From Lophium mytilinum (Eukaryota > Ascomycota > Dothideomycetes > Mytilinidiales > Mytilinidiaceae), in contig MU004187.1 of the NCBI GenBank assembly GCA_010093605.1, positions 1,186,018 through 1,250,017 of the forward strand: 64,000 nucleotides of DNA, in the 5' to 3' direction. The position numbers were made by a program, and so were the translations under genes. The notes under the pieces are model-generated. The model did no database searches, was not told the origin of the DNA, and saw nothing but the letters and a program-made list of their open reading frames with translations. The number at the start of each line of letters is the position of its first letter. Within the stretch, counting starts at the first letter, position 1. Shown piece by piece: positions 22,001 to 35,100 of the stretch.

Positions 22001-23625
22001 TTTTTCGCGACGTCGTCCGCGCTAATACCGAATGCGCGTACCATGGCATACGCCCTGCCTGCACGAACTTTCTCAAAGATATTACGGGAAGCTTGCGCCC
22101 GCTTTTGCGTTCCGTTGCTCTCCGACTCCAACAGACTGACGTCCTTCATCTCGGCAGAATATTGAAAATGAAGATAGTCCTGTATTTCCTGGATCTCTTC
22201 AATTGTCTGTACCTTGGCGACCATCTCTTCGAAAACAGGGTCCGTGATATTCGAGATATTTTGAAGAGCGTCATAGGATCGCTGCAGAGCATCTCGTTTC
22301 TCGGCGAGTGCTCGATATTTCATGTCTAGTTCAAAGATTTCCCAAAGATCATTCTGAACCAACAGCCTCTCTGGCCCAGCGTCCGGTGGAGGTTGATCGG
22401 CTTCGTTATCATCCGGGCTGTAATCGCCTCCGGCATGGATTAGGTAGTCTTTCCGATGCGTAAAGATGAAGGGAACTTCGTAATCTTCGATGGTGAGAAA
22501 CTCCAGGACCTTGTGTACAGCTCGCTCAAAGGGTTCGGCGAAGTATCGAGCCAACCTCTTCTTGGGCAAAATCAGGGTCGTGATCCAATGCGCTTCTTCT
22601 TTCAGGCGTGCCTTCATTTGATCTGGCGTGAGGTTGAGGGTCTTGAAAGGCTTTCGTGCCAGTTGCAGACGTTCCGGGACGTCAATCTTCCTGATCTCCA
22701 TGTCTTCATCTGTAATCAACCTCTCCTCTAGCTGGGCAGGTTCGAAGACATCCTGGAGTTTAATCTCACGACCTTCTCCTTGCTCTTTCTCATCGGCTTG
22801 CATTTGCAGATCAATCGCCCAGTCGTATTCAGTTCCATCTCCAAAGGCGGCGCGGAAGTCTTCCTCTGCAGCTTCATCCAGCCCGGCTGCCTGTAGTCCT
22901 GAAAGCCCAGGAAGCCCAGACATTCCCGGTCTAGCTACCTCTCGGTCCTCCTCGAGTTCTCGTTGTATGTCATCTTCAAATTCGTCTTCATCAATGAAGT
23001 CGGCAAACTCATCGACAAGTCCCCCGCGCGGCTCTCGGTGTCGGTCAATGGCATCATCCCCCAGGCCTTCCTCGTCGTCGGAGAATATTTCATTGACACC
23101 GCGGGCTTCCTGCGTCGGCCGATCGTCCTTGTGTCCACGCTTCAAACGCTTATACTTTGACTGGGATTGAATCAGCGGTTATGCCAGCGCAGCAATAGAC
23201 ATCCTGTCCTCACCTTTGACGGTTGTCGGGCCTCGTATTGTGGGTTCGCTTCGCCGATGAGGTCCAAATCTTCGTCATCGAGGATGTCAACCTCCTCCCG
23301 TTCCCGTCGGCGCTTCTTCTTTAAGCGACGACGCTCCGTCTGCTCGTCCTCGTCCTCGTCTTCGTCAACTATGAAGCCTTCGCGGACCTACGTGAAAGGG
23401 TCAGAGATCAGCAGGAAAACCTTCTCCAGACATGCTCAGCCTGGCCGGAAAGAAACTTACGCGCCTGGCGGCCTCCTCATCATCGTCGTCTTCCTCTTCT
23501 TCACTGGAATCATCTACAGCGCCGTTTGTGCCATTCGACTTCTTTCGCACGTCCCCAGCCACCTCATCAAAATCCTCATCCTCTTCGCTACCTAGCTCGG
23601 CAGTGTCGTCAAAAAATTCGTTCAT
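19074..23625 (-). CDS. SPT6: transcription elongation factor / histone chaperone Spt6
   Basis: Nuclear factor that travels with RNA polymerase II and reassembles nucleosomes. Minus-strand exons: 23625-23461, 23387-23214, 23160-20656, 20606-19421, 19360-19074; 1438 residues, typical length. The N terminus is very acidic ([31 protein letters not shown]). Then come the [16 protein letters not shown] segment (Spn1/Iws1-binding-like), the Tex-like core with YqgF fold ([15 protein letters not shown]), helix-hairpin-helix ([17 protein letters not shown], about 925-945), S1 domain (about 1130-1190), and tandem SH2 (about 1230-1420) with the phosphate-binding arginine in [10 protein letters not shown]. 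The C terminus is Gly-rich. The last intron (19420-19361) is exactly 60 bp and lacks in-frame stops, so a reader could mistake it for coding; splicing restores [19 protein letters not shown], as expected for the family. Confidence 0.96.
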
Positions 23626-24739
23626 GGCGGAAAACTCCTGATGGGGACAAAGAAAGTTCAGGGAGGTTGTCGAGTCGGAGAGGGCGATGGATCGGAAGTG
23701 AAGAGTTGAGGAAGAAGGCGGTTGGAAAGCGCACTGTGGCCTGGATGATGAGAGTGTAGCAGGCGGCGAGGCGAGTGGATTCGAGAAGAGGGTCGTCACG
23801 TTGAGTCGCGTCGCAGGAGCTCAAAGCGCTGAGATGGATCTCGAAGAGTGCCAAGCGATGTCGGGCCGGCTATAAATCCGAGCACAAAACATCCAAAGCT
23901 GTTTACCGCGAAATCCGGAGTTTGGTCGGCAAAACCTGTGTAACTTTATATCTTCACCCTGCGATTTACCACCGCGCTTAGCTTCACGACATGGGATCAA
24001 GCTTCGTTGCACAATGCATGCGTGGCTTTCAACAGCGTCTCGGTGCTGGGGCGCTCTACAACGGCCTCTACACCGCGGCCGGCTTGCGGGAGCTTTTTAT
24101 AGCCCATGCGCTATGCTTGAACAAGCGTGAAGCAGAGTCACTGGAGTTTCTAGGCATGAAGTGAAACACAGGTCCAGACGGCTGCAGCGGCAGGTACAAT
24201 ACGTAGCACGCCTATTCAAGCTATTCAGGGCACAATACTTGGTCGACAATAGCTTCAATCACAATACGATTTCGCCGACAATAGCTATTGTGCTGCTCGC
24301 GCCTCTTATTGCCCTTTACTCCTTTCCTCCCCGCCAACACCCCGCAACTCTCTTGTCTTCCGACTTCCTTCATCACGCCTACCTACGCACAGCTCTCTGA
24401 GCACAGCAGCGCTCTCCACGACTATCGGCTACGACCTCATCGGGCAGCAATCCTGTCACCGTGCTGCAAAGCCAACCTCACGGCTGTCCCGAAAGCGTTA
24501 AACTCAATATTCGCGGCGACCCTGTCTTTGAGACCGCCATCCTGATTGGCGAAGCACTTCATCCTATCCTGGGCGGCAAAGACGAAACACACGACGCCGC
24601 TGTCCTGATCCCTTCTCTTTGACCACCGCGCAGGTTTCACGTCGACGCTCGAACCCTTTGGGAGACCGCGTATACCTCCACTACCTCCTCTTGACTCTCC
24701 ACTGCCATCATACCACTGCGGCAATCCGCGACCGACAAA
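23626..24739. promoter_or_regulatory. divergent promoter region SPT6 / MAPKK
   Basis: 1.1 kb between two divergent start codons. It is pyrimidine-rich near the MAPKK start (24290-24720), as is common for fungal 5' UTRs. Short ORFs here (for example from 24161) have no support. No specific operator recognised. Confidence 0.4.
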
Positions 24740-26280
24740 ATGGCCGAATCATCATTCAAGACGAAGACGATGAAGAGGAAGAACGTCAAGGGACTTGCCC
24801 TCAGTGCACCTCAGCCAAAGGCCCAGCCCCCCTCCGCTGGCGACTCGCAGATTCCCGGTGCGCTTGGAAACGAGGATGGTCGATCGGATACACTGGAGAT
24901 TGGAGTCGAGTTCCGGTTGGACCTGAAGGCAGAGGACCTCATAGTGCTGAAAGAGCTAGGGTCGGGAAATGGGGGAACTGTCAGCAAGGTCCAGCATGCT
25001 GCCACCAAGGTGATCATGGCAAAGAAGGTGAGTGCCTCTTAGCATCAGGGCTGTCGACCGGAAAGGAGACCAATGCTGACTAGGAGTAGATCATCCACGT
25101 CGAAGCAAAGAACGAGGTGCGAAAGCGGATAGTAAGAGAGCTGAGAATCATGCACGACTGCAATTCGGATTACATCGTTGCCTTCTACGGCGCGTTCCAG
25201 AACGACACAGGCGACGTCATCATGTGTATGGAATATATGGATGTTGGGTATGTTCTCCTGGCCTCGCACAACTTCCACGGAATCAAGTCTGACCATGTCG
25301 CAGCTCCCTAGATTGGGTTTCCAAGACCTTCGGGCCAGTACGGGTCGACGTTTTGGGAAAGATTGCTGAAGCTGTACTTGGGGGCCTTTCCTACCTATAC
25401 GCTGCACACCGTATCATGCACCGCGACCTGAAGCCGTCCAACATCCTCGTCAACTCTCGTGGTAGTATCAAGCTTTGCGACTTTGGTGTGTCGAGCGAGT
25501 TGGAAGGCTCGATTGCAGAGACATTTGTTGGGACTGGCACATACATGGCTCCTGAGCGGATACAAGGATCACGATACACGGTCAAGTCAGACGTGTGGAG
25601 TGTTGGTCTGACTTTGATGGAGCTAGCCATTGGCAAGTTCCCCTTTGGCAACAGCGACAATGACGACGAGCCTGGCGGTCCCCAAGGTATATTGGACCTG
25701 CTGCAGCAAATTGTCCTCGAGCCGGCACCCAAACTCCCCAAGAGTGACGCATTTCCATCGATCTTGGAGGACATGATTGCGAAGTGTCTGTTGAAAGAAC
25801 CCGAACAGCGCCCAACGCCCAAAGAGCTCTATGTAAGTTCAGTCCTTCGTAGTAGCTTGTGACGATGTTAACATGGCACAGGAGTCTGATTCGTTTCTGC
25901 TTGCCGCGAAACGTACGCCAGTCGACCTCGAGGCTTGGGCAGTCAGCATGATGACCCACCAGAACCGCAAATCCCACCTTCCCCCGGCCTTGTCTCCAGC
26001 GACCAAGGAACTTCTACGGGATAGGTCACCTCCATCGTCAGCGACTTCGACCGCGAGGACACCTACCTCGAGCGACTCCGTTCCATCCGACACCAATGGC
26101 GCAGGACCAGCTCCAACTCGGCCCCTGTATCCAGTCAGGACCTCCAGTGCGACTAGCCAGAACACAATGGCTCTTCCACTCCGCCCAGCGCCACCGCCTG
26201 GCGGCTCATCGCCACAGCTCCGCAGTCCTCCGGGAGGGCCGCTACCGCAAGCTCCTCGCAGGTGGGACCGTGAGGTTTGA
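24740..26280 (+). CDS. MAP kinase kinase, Ste7/Fus3-pathway type
   Basis: Dual-specificity kinase of the pheromone/filamentation cascade (Ste7 in yeast; Fuz7/Mst7 type in filamentous fungi). Exons: 24740-25027, 25090-25247, 25304-25832, 25882-26280; 457 residues. Kinase landmarks: Gly loop GSGNGG (74-79), ATP Lys in VIMAKK (about 95), MHRDLKPSN (catalytic Asp190), DFG (Asp208), activation loop [17 protein letters not shown] with the MAPKK S-x3-T pair Ser218/Thr222, and [21 protein letters not shown]. The C terminus after the kinase is Pro/Ser-rich (about 370-457). The activation loop SIAETFVGT is closer to Ste7 than to Pbs2 or Mkk1 loops, which is the basis for the subfamily call. The neighbours are not signalling genes. 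Confidence 0.93.
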
Positions 26281-27847
26281 ACGCCATCTAAAAATAACGG
26301 AAGATATCCCGTTTGGCGACCGAGCAGCACAGCGAGGACTACGAGACTTTCCTGGCCAGTCGGACCAAACACCACTGTTTCCGAAATTACCTGGGATACG
26401 ATCCGTGCTGATGGCTTACTTTGCTTTGGTGTTGTAAATGCAATTGAAGTCGAAGTTGAGAGCGACGGAGCACACAATTTCCTTGCCTAGTGGCTTTTAT
26501 AAGGTTCTCTGAACAGCATACGATTGGCGTGTGTTGCTTGGTTTGCTCCTTGTTGTCGAGGCCTGGCGCCTGGACGCCTTTATTATGCCACACTTGCATT
26601 TCACATGGGACAGAGGGCGAAAGCTGTAGTAGGATTGGCGAGCGATTGGGACATTGGAATATTGCGATATTTATTCGGGAGGATATAGACCTGGTCTAGG
26701 TCTCATGGCATCACAATTGATTGGAGTTTTCTACAGACCTTGGCCCCTCGTTTAGTTCTCAACTTGAAGTATTCACGTGCTAGCTCCTGCTCGACCTCGA
26801 AGATCGGACTACAATATCTGCAAGCACGACTCTCCAGTAGTCTCGACATAGCACATGCCTAAGCGGTCTAGAACGCTAGTTTCCACATCAACCAATCCTT
26901 TAATATAAGATTAACTCTCATGTACCCCGCAACATGAGCCGTAAAGTCCTCTACAGCCCTGACCATCGCTCTAGTCCACTCCTTCCATATGCAAGACTGC
27001 CCAGAACCGATCCTTGTTTTCTCCGCAATTGGTGGGAATGCCCTGAATATCGGAGTATAATAAAGGACCCTGCAGGGACAAAAGTAGTCAGCTTCCGCAT
27101 TCCTTCTAGAAGCCGTTTGGACGCGTGCTAAGCGCAGCTCCATGCGTCTCCTCGATCTCTCAGTATGCACCCCGCTTTCAAGCTGCGGAACTTGCACCGC
27201 ATTCAACATCGTTTCCATCGATCCCATGCGCCAAAGGCTCCTCGGCATGCCAAATCTATGATACAAGCGAGGCACACGGATGGCAGCGCTCCTAATCGAT
27301 TTCCGAAGACATTCGCTGCCGTCTCCACTGACCGCTCGCATGCTTCTCCGGACCTCATGCCGTGAGCACTGCCTGTCTCCACTCGAACAGGAACAACGAT
27401 GCAGGCCGAGTGAAAGCGTACTATGGAAGTATAGTTCATGGCTCGAGACGTTGGTTGTCCACCTTGCACGCTTGGATTCTCTCCCCCGTCTCGTGGCTCT
27501 GAGACAGCCCATTCGCGACGTTGATCTCTCTGCATCTCGCTGGTAGTGAGGTACCCCTGTTCATGACGGCCCGAAATTCGACAGGACCAGTCCGCCTTCT
27601 CAATGGCCTGCAAAAAACAGCGGGGTTGACCATCACCAGATGAGGACCGTGGTGGTGTGTTTGATAGGTCGGCGCTAACGCCCTAAACTTATTAAAAGAA
27701 ATTGAAGGACACCACAGTCGAATAGCAGAGTATGAAAGGCAAATTGTTTCGAAGGGGTTCTAATACAAACATCTGCCCTCTCAGCTAAATCAGCTAATTC
27801 TTCATTCGCGTCATCGTCTTCTTTTTTCTGCGTTCTCTACGTCAGCC
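26281..27847. other. intergenic region MAPKK to alpha-amylase
   Basis: 1.57 kb. A 214-codon ORF on the minus strand (27512-26868) and an overlapping 136-codon ORF in another frame are the longest open stretches. Neither has a domain, signal peptide or sensible splice partner. The last few hundred bases presumably include the amylase promoter. Confidence 0.45.
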
Positions 27848-29666
27848 ATGAAACAAAAGATCCTTGCTGCAGCGGCAGCGGCCGTGGCTCTCGCCAGTGT
27901 TGCAGTAGATGCGGCCACTCCCGCAGAGTGGCGCTCAAAAGCTATCTACCAAGTTCTCACGGATCGGTAACAAAATTCCCATTTCTCAAGCAGTCAAGGT
28001 ATCTTTCTAACTGTTCCAGTTTTGCTCGCACAGATGGCAGCACAACAGCCACTTGCGATACCTCAAAAGGAATGTATTGTGGTGGCACCTATCAGGGCAT
28101 TATCAATCATTTGGACTACATTCAGAACATGGGATTCAGTGCCGTGAGTATCACAACACACTATTCGCTCATCGATCGTTGACCGAATACAAGATCTGGA
28201 TCTCGCCGATTACCTATAATATTCCCGATACCACAAAATATGGGCAGGCTTTCCACGGATACTGGCAGCAGAACTTGTATGAGCTGAATTCGAATTTCGG
28301 TTCGGGCTCCGATTTGAAAAGTCTTGCTACGGCTTTACACGATCGTGGAATGGTATGTATAATCTATTTGATCTAGACGCACGGCTTCACCTCCAGCCAT
28401 CTTCCTATTTCCTACTCCTTATTCTACCCTCATCTAATCACTTCCTGTGCAGTACTTGATGGTCGATATTGTTGTCAACCATAACGGCTGGAAAGGAGAT
28501 GCAAGCTCCGTCGACTACTCCGATTTCTACCCGTTCAATAAACAGTCGTACTACCACTCATATTGTGCTATCACCGATTACAACAACCAAGATAACGTCG
28601 AAGATTGTTGGTTAGGCGACTCGAACGTTGAGCTCGTGGACTTGAAGACTGAAGACTCTACTGTGGCGAGCATGTATAACACGTGGATCACCCAATTAGT
28701 TTCGAACTACAGCAGTACGTTAGACTTCTCATATTCGGAATAAGCCGAGAACATTCAACTAAGAAAGCATGCAGTCGACGGACTACGTGTTGATACTGCC
28801 AAGCATGTGGACAAGAACTTTTTCCCCGACTTCAATTCTGCAGCGGGGGTATTCATCACGGGAGAAGTATATGACGGTGATCCATCTTACACCTGCCCAT
28901 ATCAAAACTACATGGACAGCGTGCTCAACTATCCGATGTCAGTCATTGTTCACTTCGATTAGCCGGTAAATTCTCTTAACTAATAGTGACTAGGTATTAC
29001 CCTCTCCTCTCAGCCTTCGAATCCACCTCCGGTAGCATCAGCGACCTCGTCAACCAACTCAACACCATGAAGTCCACCTGCAAGGACACCACCCTGCTCG
29101 GCAGCTTCTCCGAAAACCACGACCTGCCCCGCTTCGCCTCCTACACGCAAGACTTCTCCCTCGCTCAAAACATCATCGCGTACACCATCCTCTCCGACGG
29201 CATCCCAATCATCTACGCGGGCCAAGAGCAGCACTACGACGGCGGCAACGATCCATACAACCGCGAAGCGACCTGGTTGAGCGGTTACAGCACTACCTCT
29301 ACTCTGTACAAACACGTTGCGAAGCTCAACCAGATCCGAAACCAAGCGATCTATAAGGACAGCACGTACCTGACGTATAAGAACTGGGTTATCTACTCTG
29401 ACACAACGACTATCGCGATGCGTAAGGGGTATGATGGGAAGCAGATCATCACTATCTTGAGCAACAAGGGGGCGGATGGAGCCAGCTATACCCAAGCTAT
29501 CGGTACAACGGGATGGAGCGCTGGGACTAGCGTGGTGGAGGTGCTGTCGTGTACGACGACGAGTGTGGATAGTAGTGGGAATTTGCAGGTTCCGATGGCG
29601 AGTGGGCTGCCGAGGGTTTACTATCCTTCGGCACAGCTTTCGGGGAGTGGGATCTGTGGGAAGTGA
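27848..29666 (+). CDS. secreted alpha-amylase, GH13 (Taka-amylase type)
   Basis: Extracellular endo-acting starch hydrolase. Exons: 27848-27966, 28020-28143, 28194-28352, 28453-28714, 28775-28937, 28994-29666; 499 residues. An N-terminal signal peptide ([22 protein letters not shown]) is followed by [20 protein letters not shown]. The conserved GH13 regions are all present: [17 protein letters not shown] (nucleophile Asp228), GEVYDGD (acid/base Glu252) and SENHD (Asp319). The spacing between the three catalytic residues (24 and 67) equals that of Aspergillus oryzae Taka-amylase. The C-terminal beta domain ends at SGSGICGK; there is no CBM20 starch-binding domain. Six exons, all with good splice sites. 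No maltose-utilisation genes adjoin it. Confidence 0.96.
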
Positions 29667-30019
29667 GTTTTAGGGTTGTGGGATGTGAGATGGGGAATGT
29701 GATGGCTGCGTTGATTTTTAAAGAGGGCAGGTTTGGATGATATGATATCTCATGTTGGAAGCAAATTTCAACTTCAATTCTCAGAAGAATGGACTCGCTT
29801 TGAAACGAGTGCGTTAAATATGACAAGGCATCGTCAAGGCCCTAGGAGCATTGCATCTCGTTGAGAGAAAATGGGTGAATGACAGGCTAGTTAGATTTCG
29901 TTTTTTCGAAAGCCGGTGTAGGCCGAACGGGCAAATCACTAGAAGAGTAAGTTCGTCATTCGCTTTACCACATCTTTCTCTTCAACTCCTTCTTCAACCC
30001 TCCAAGTAGTCCATCCACC
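29667..30019. other. short intergenic region
   Basis: Holds the amylase 3' end and the upstream region of the next gene. Nothing else seen. Confidence 0.5.
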
Positions 30020-31414
30020 ATGGCGTTCGCAGGATATCAAGGACCCTCTCAGTTGGCAGAAGTACAAGTCACCCACGACGGTTTGAGATACACCTACTCC
30101 CCCGGAAATGGCTTCCGTCGCCTTGGTTACACGTTCGACGGAGAGACTATCACCCACTACCAACGAGGCCGCTCCATCTTCGTATACAAGGCTGCATCGA
30201 GGCACCCTCGGAGCTGGTGGCGAGCTCAGTGCGCCTTCCGTGGCGTGGCGGAAGACGGTGACGACGAGACACTTTGGAGGTTGAAGGGCCTTGCTCCAAA
30301 TGTCATGATGCCTGAGCTGGTGCGTCTGGAGGCGGAGGCGAAGGTGAAGTGGGATGCTGAGCGTAAGGCCGCGGCCAGACGTAAGCAGTATCAAGACCAG
30401 AGGGAAAAGGATAAGAAGATCGCAGAGAAGGTGGCGGTTTTGAAAGCAGATTTCGATGGTGCGGAGTCTTCCCCATATGCGGTCGTCTACAAAAAGGATT
30501 GGGGTCTCAGGAACGGCGGCATGTTGGAAGCTGCGCGATCCCTGGGACTGATGCACAAGGTCATCGATTGGATCGCTTGGGAGGGGGACCGGGAATGGCT
30601 TATCGTGGGAACAAGTGCTATTGCCGTGGACGACAATATAGAAGCTCTCGAGCAGGAAGAGCAGGATCGCCGTGATGCTGAAGAGAAGGCCAGGGAAGAA
30701 GAAGAGCAGGCCGAAGAGATGGAGAGGAAAGCAGAGCGCGAGAAGGACATGAAGAGACATGCCGCCATCGCCAAAGCGTCGGCAAAGAATCGAAAATGGG
30801 ATGTGACTGGCGCCTGGTGAATCTTCAAAGATGAAAAGGAGAATCAGACTTCGGTCTATGGACTGTCTCATGACCCTGAGGCTATGTCCCTCGACATATA
30901 CCGCGCCGTCGGCAACAAGGGACGCACTCAACTATATGGGGAATTCCTTTTCGGCGACATAGAAGGATGGATGCGATTTGAAGCCCGGGAGAAAGCTACT
31001 CATACGGCACAAACTGGTCGTAAGCGAAAGCGCCAAGGTGAAGATGACGATGGCCGGAGTGCATATGGTGCCCGAGGCAACTACAGCAAGCCTGGCAAAG
31101 GTGACTTCTCTCTCTCCCCCGATGACCTTCCGTCGCCGAAGAACCCAACGATGCAGTACCGCTGGCGCGGACGTGAGATCGGAGAAGAGGGCGTGATTCA
31201 GTCCACTGCCGATCAGTCGCAGTTCTCAGTTACATTCAGCGGACAAGGCGGTGCTAAGATCTCCGGCACCTTTGCATCTAGTTACTTCACCGGCAGCTTC
31301 AATGGCTTCAAAGTTGCGATGGGGGCAACCTCATCTCCTGCCGATATCGAAACCCAATGGCGCAATCTGGATGAAGCGGCTTATGAACGAGAGCGGACTG
31401 GTAGATGGGGATAG
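30020..31414 (+). CDS. conserved-type charged protein interrupted by one in-frame TGA
   Basis: From the ATG at 30020 the frame runs 266 codons to TGA (30818-30820), then continues in the same frame without another stop to 31414 (463 sense codons plus the internal TGA). The first part has a globular start (LRYTYSPGNGFRRLGYTFDGETI), a DWIAWEGDREWLIVG stretch (about 193-207) and an Arg/Glu/Lys-rich coiled coil (about 210-255), ending KWDVTGAW. After the TGA the frame reads IFKDEKENQTS...LSLDIYR-like sequence, a basic linker, and a C-terminal domain with YRWRGREIGEEG and SGTFASSYFTGSFNGFK. I recall fungal proteins in which a WDVTG-x-W motif leads directly into such a C-terminal region, so this looks like one gene with a nonsense codon, not two genes. 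No intron can remove the TGA without breaking the frame. An internal ATG at 30884 could start a separate product. Function unknown. Confidence 0.6.
30818..30820 (+). other. in-frame TGA between two halves of one reading frame
   Basis: Context is tgg TGA atc. The frame is open on both sides. It does not carry the CTA trinucleotide after TGA that marks efficient fungal readthrough. A nonsense mutation, a sequencing error or weak readthrough are the options. Confidence 0.7.
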
Positions 31415-32108
31415 GGGGTCGGATGATAGCTCTTCAAAATTGTAGGCTTGGAGTAAGGACTATAGAGCGTCCGCCGAGGCTTGTCAGGTTGAAGGGAGCG
31501 GCGAGTGAGATTGACGACGCTCGTCGAACTGAGTTGATGAGCTTTTGCTAGGGTGAAGAAAAGGGGCTGTACACACTAGTGGAGATAAATTGACAGGCTT
31601 TTTCCTGGCACAGCTTGTCTTTAATGATGTTGTGTTGCTCTAGTAGATATGTTGTAGATGGCGAATGTCAAGAACACGTTCTGGACATAGCTAATCACAT
31701 AAAACTGGACGACTGGAACCTATCATGCACTCAGATCAAAAGGTAAAAACTACTTTGACCAGCTTAACGACTTCTTATATACGAAACTATTGTTGAATCG
31801 GTGTGAGAAGTGAGCATGAGAACGAAGCTACCGCCACCCCAAACGACGACCCTGAAGCACGATGCCCTACCTTTGAGCGCCTGTTCATCCATTTGCATAC
31901 CTTTCAAGCGTCGAAATATTGTGGTATTAGCGGGGTCAAAAGCGACCATACGTTCATTGAAGTGGTATATAGGGTAACCATGTACCGGCATCTACTCCGT
32001 ATTTCGCCGCTATAGCCCAGGGCAGCCATCATAGTACAACATATTACGCCTATCATGCTTTTCGTACAATACCTGCGCCGAGGTAGGGCACATCCAGAGC
32101 TATACTGC
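31415..32108. other. convergent intergenic region
   Basis: About 700 bp of mixed composition between two 3' ends. No gene, repeat or RNA recognised. Confidence 0.5.
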
Positions 32109-35100
32109 TCATCCCTCACATAACGCCCCCAGAATCAAACTCTGTACCACAAACTCATCCCCAGCAACCTTGACATTCCTGCCAGCGATGACCCCAGAGC
32201 CAACCATGCCCTGATCTTCAGACGTGTCTCGGTCTCTCTTCCTCTTCTCAGCACGAGGGAATAGAAGACTCTGCGCCTTGCTCCCCTTCTCTCCATCCAC
32301 AATGACCCAATTGTGGGTACTGGCGCGGCTGCCCTCCTTATCCGCATTGTCATTGCTATCGCGTGCCAACAATGCCCTGGCAGCGTCGATGTCCTTGACC
32401 ACAACGGCTTTCTGGGCTCCCAGCGCCCTGCAAAGGAATGAATACGTCTTGCCCCTCTCCTCTCCTTTCTTGGCACGACCAGAGACAAACACTACCATCG
32501 CGCTCCGGAACAGGCGCTCTCTCCTTTTAGTAACTTCGATCAAGAGTGCCTCGGGTCCCGCAGGATCGAAAAGAGCCATTGTCCTAGACCGCACCGCCCC
32601 ACCTAGAAAAGCGGACGTACCGGCTGGGAGCAAGTATCGACCGAATGCTACAATAGAGGACTGAGTAACGCAGTCGCGGACCCAGCGGGCGGCGAGACAA
32701 GGAAAATTAAGTGCAAGCGCTTGAAAGTACTTGGTGCGCCTGGAGTGAGTCTCAGAAATGAGGGCGACGAAGCCCAGTGAAGCGGCTTCCGGTTTTAACG
32801 TAAGTTCACCGTCTGTAAGTTGGAAGAGGGTCTCGAAACCGTCTTCTAGAACGCAACCGCCGTTGTTGATAATGAGTGCTGAGATGGCATCGCGCTCGCT
32901 GTCGTCGTGAGAGAACGAGAGAGCGAATGCCGTATTCGTGAATATCCCGGTCGCATAGTTTGAGGCCACTGACGAGGCTCGGTGGATCGACATAGCCAGC
33001 GGATTTAAGGGATCGCGGCGAGATCTCGACATGGGCGTCCCAGGAATCGAGGCGTTAGAAGGCGTTTGAAAGCGACGTTCAGATGTTGCCGAAAGTCCGG
33101 TTGCATGTTTGTAAGGGCGGTCCTTGAAGTTTTTCCACATAGTCTGAGTGATGTAGATGCTCGTGACGGGAACATCAACCGTCTTCGACGATTCGGCGTT
33201 GACCTTGGGATCGCCTTCTCGCGGTTTGGGCTTCAAAACGACTGTCCGGTGACCGATTCTGTCCGTCAAGGGCCACTCTTCGTCACTGGCATGAGCCTTG
33301 TCCTTTAAGCCTACTGCAACGTAAATATGCTTGCGCATGTCTTGTAGATCAACCTTCAATTGGTCGCCGACTCGCAGGTCAAGGTTCCTGAAGTTTTCCG
33401 ACAGTAGCATCGTGTCGATGGATCCGTCGTCGAATCGCACTCTCCAGTGGGTTCCGTCAGTAGGACCAAGGCAGGTGGCTGGGTAGTATTTGATATCATT
33501 TCCGCGAAAAAGGGCAAAGACGCGATTCGGGGTGAGCAAGATGTCGGTAGTTTCCTCCATGTTTTCAACTTCACGTCCAACAAAAACAGGACCTTCTGTA
33601 TCATCACCGACTTCTTGAAAGATGTTGACATCCGCCTGCTCGATTGAGTCCTGTACCTCCCAGATTTGAGTTTCAGAGAGCGGCTTAACAACGCTCTTTT
33701 CCAGCAAGTTCACGTTAGGAGTCTCGGGAATCTCGGAACGTCTGGAAGCAACATTCGCTTTAGACATGTTCGATGCTAGACGTCGGACACTAGAGTTTGG
33801 TGTATCGGCCTTTTTGGATGGCCTTGTGAGCTTGCCTTTGATGGGTATGGCCGGCTTCCCAAAGCGAACAGCTTCTCTAGCGGCAGCCGCGGCCATTCCA
33901 CCAGCACTTTCTCGCCTTCGGATTGAAGGTGGTGTCTCGATTGGGTCGTCATGCACCTGTTGTGGCGTTGATTTGGGAGCTTCTTGCGGTTGAATTTCTT
34001 CTGGAGGCTCATGAGCTTCATATTCTGCATCCGTCGTCTCGAAATTTTTGTCGACAGATGATCTGGCAAGTTTCTTCGTTGGTGAGGTATCCATATGCAG
34101 TTCTTCTAGAGAAGCACTCCCTTCCTCATTATCTTTTTCGTTCGCCTCAGGCGGAGTTGCTTGGTCGAGAAACTTCGCAGTCTTCTTAGCTGGGGACCTT
34201 GGTCGTTTGTTGCCATATGTAATCCTTCTCTTCTTCGTGCGAGGTTGAATAGGCTCAACGTGATTAACCAAGCTTGCGAAATCGTCAAGACCGTCGAGAC
34301 CAACGTCAAAGTCCATATCGATCGACTCTAGGGACTTTTGTGACTCCGGAACAGCCGCAATTTCCGTCAGGGAACGAAACCTTGCTTTGTGAGGACTAGG
34401 GCTGCTAATCTTGGAATTTTGCGTCGAAACCTTCTTTTGGGGTGAGGCTGTATTCCGTGAGCGCGCTGTTTGATATGCCCCAGTGCTATCAGTTTCGTGC
34501 TCGGTGTACACGTCCTTGATTGTGATGTGATCCGGTGGATGCAGCGGTTCTTCCTCAGCAGGTTCTTCTTCAACAATAGGTTCGGTCCGCTCAAAGACAG
34601 AGTCTGATCCTCCTGCTGCCTCCGAATCTGGTATCGTAGACTGGAGTCGTTCGCGTGATGATTTGACGGCGGTTTGTTCTTCGCTTGTGGCACCTTTCAC
34701 AGGAGGTGCCCGGTGAAAAGCGGAATCGCCACGTCCTTCAGTGTCATCAATCGTTACGTCTTCCGTCTCGACCTCCCTATCACCGACCAGTTGGAGGTCA
34801 TCATCACTTGTGACCAGGTCATCATGCTCATCGTCTTCCACGCTTGGATTTTCTCCTTCTCCATACGCAAGTGGAGGACTGCTAGGCACTTGTTCGTCAT
34901 CTTCGTGCACGAGCGGAGAGGAATCGCGAGGAGGCCTAGGAACCGAAGACGTGTCCAGTCCAGTCAATTGGGTCGCCCGTCTCGATTTGTTAGAGAATTG
35001 GGACTGTGAGATCCTGAGATTCGACCCAAGAGACGAAGGGTCGGCTAGAACAGGTGGCCGAGAATTGGTCTCTGGCTGCGCGATATCTGGCTGAGAATCC

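Noticed and set aside
22628-23170. 180-codon plus-strand ORF (Ser-rich) within SPT6
   Set aside because: Antisense shadow of the acidic Glu/Asp codons of SPT6.
26868-27512. 214-codon minus-strand ORF
   Set aside because: Arg/Ser-rich composition typical of an antisense or random frame, overlaps another long ORF in a different frame, no domain and no splice partners.
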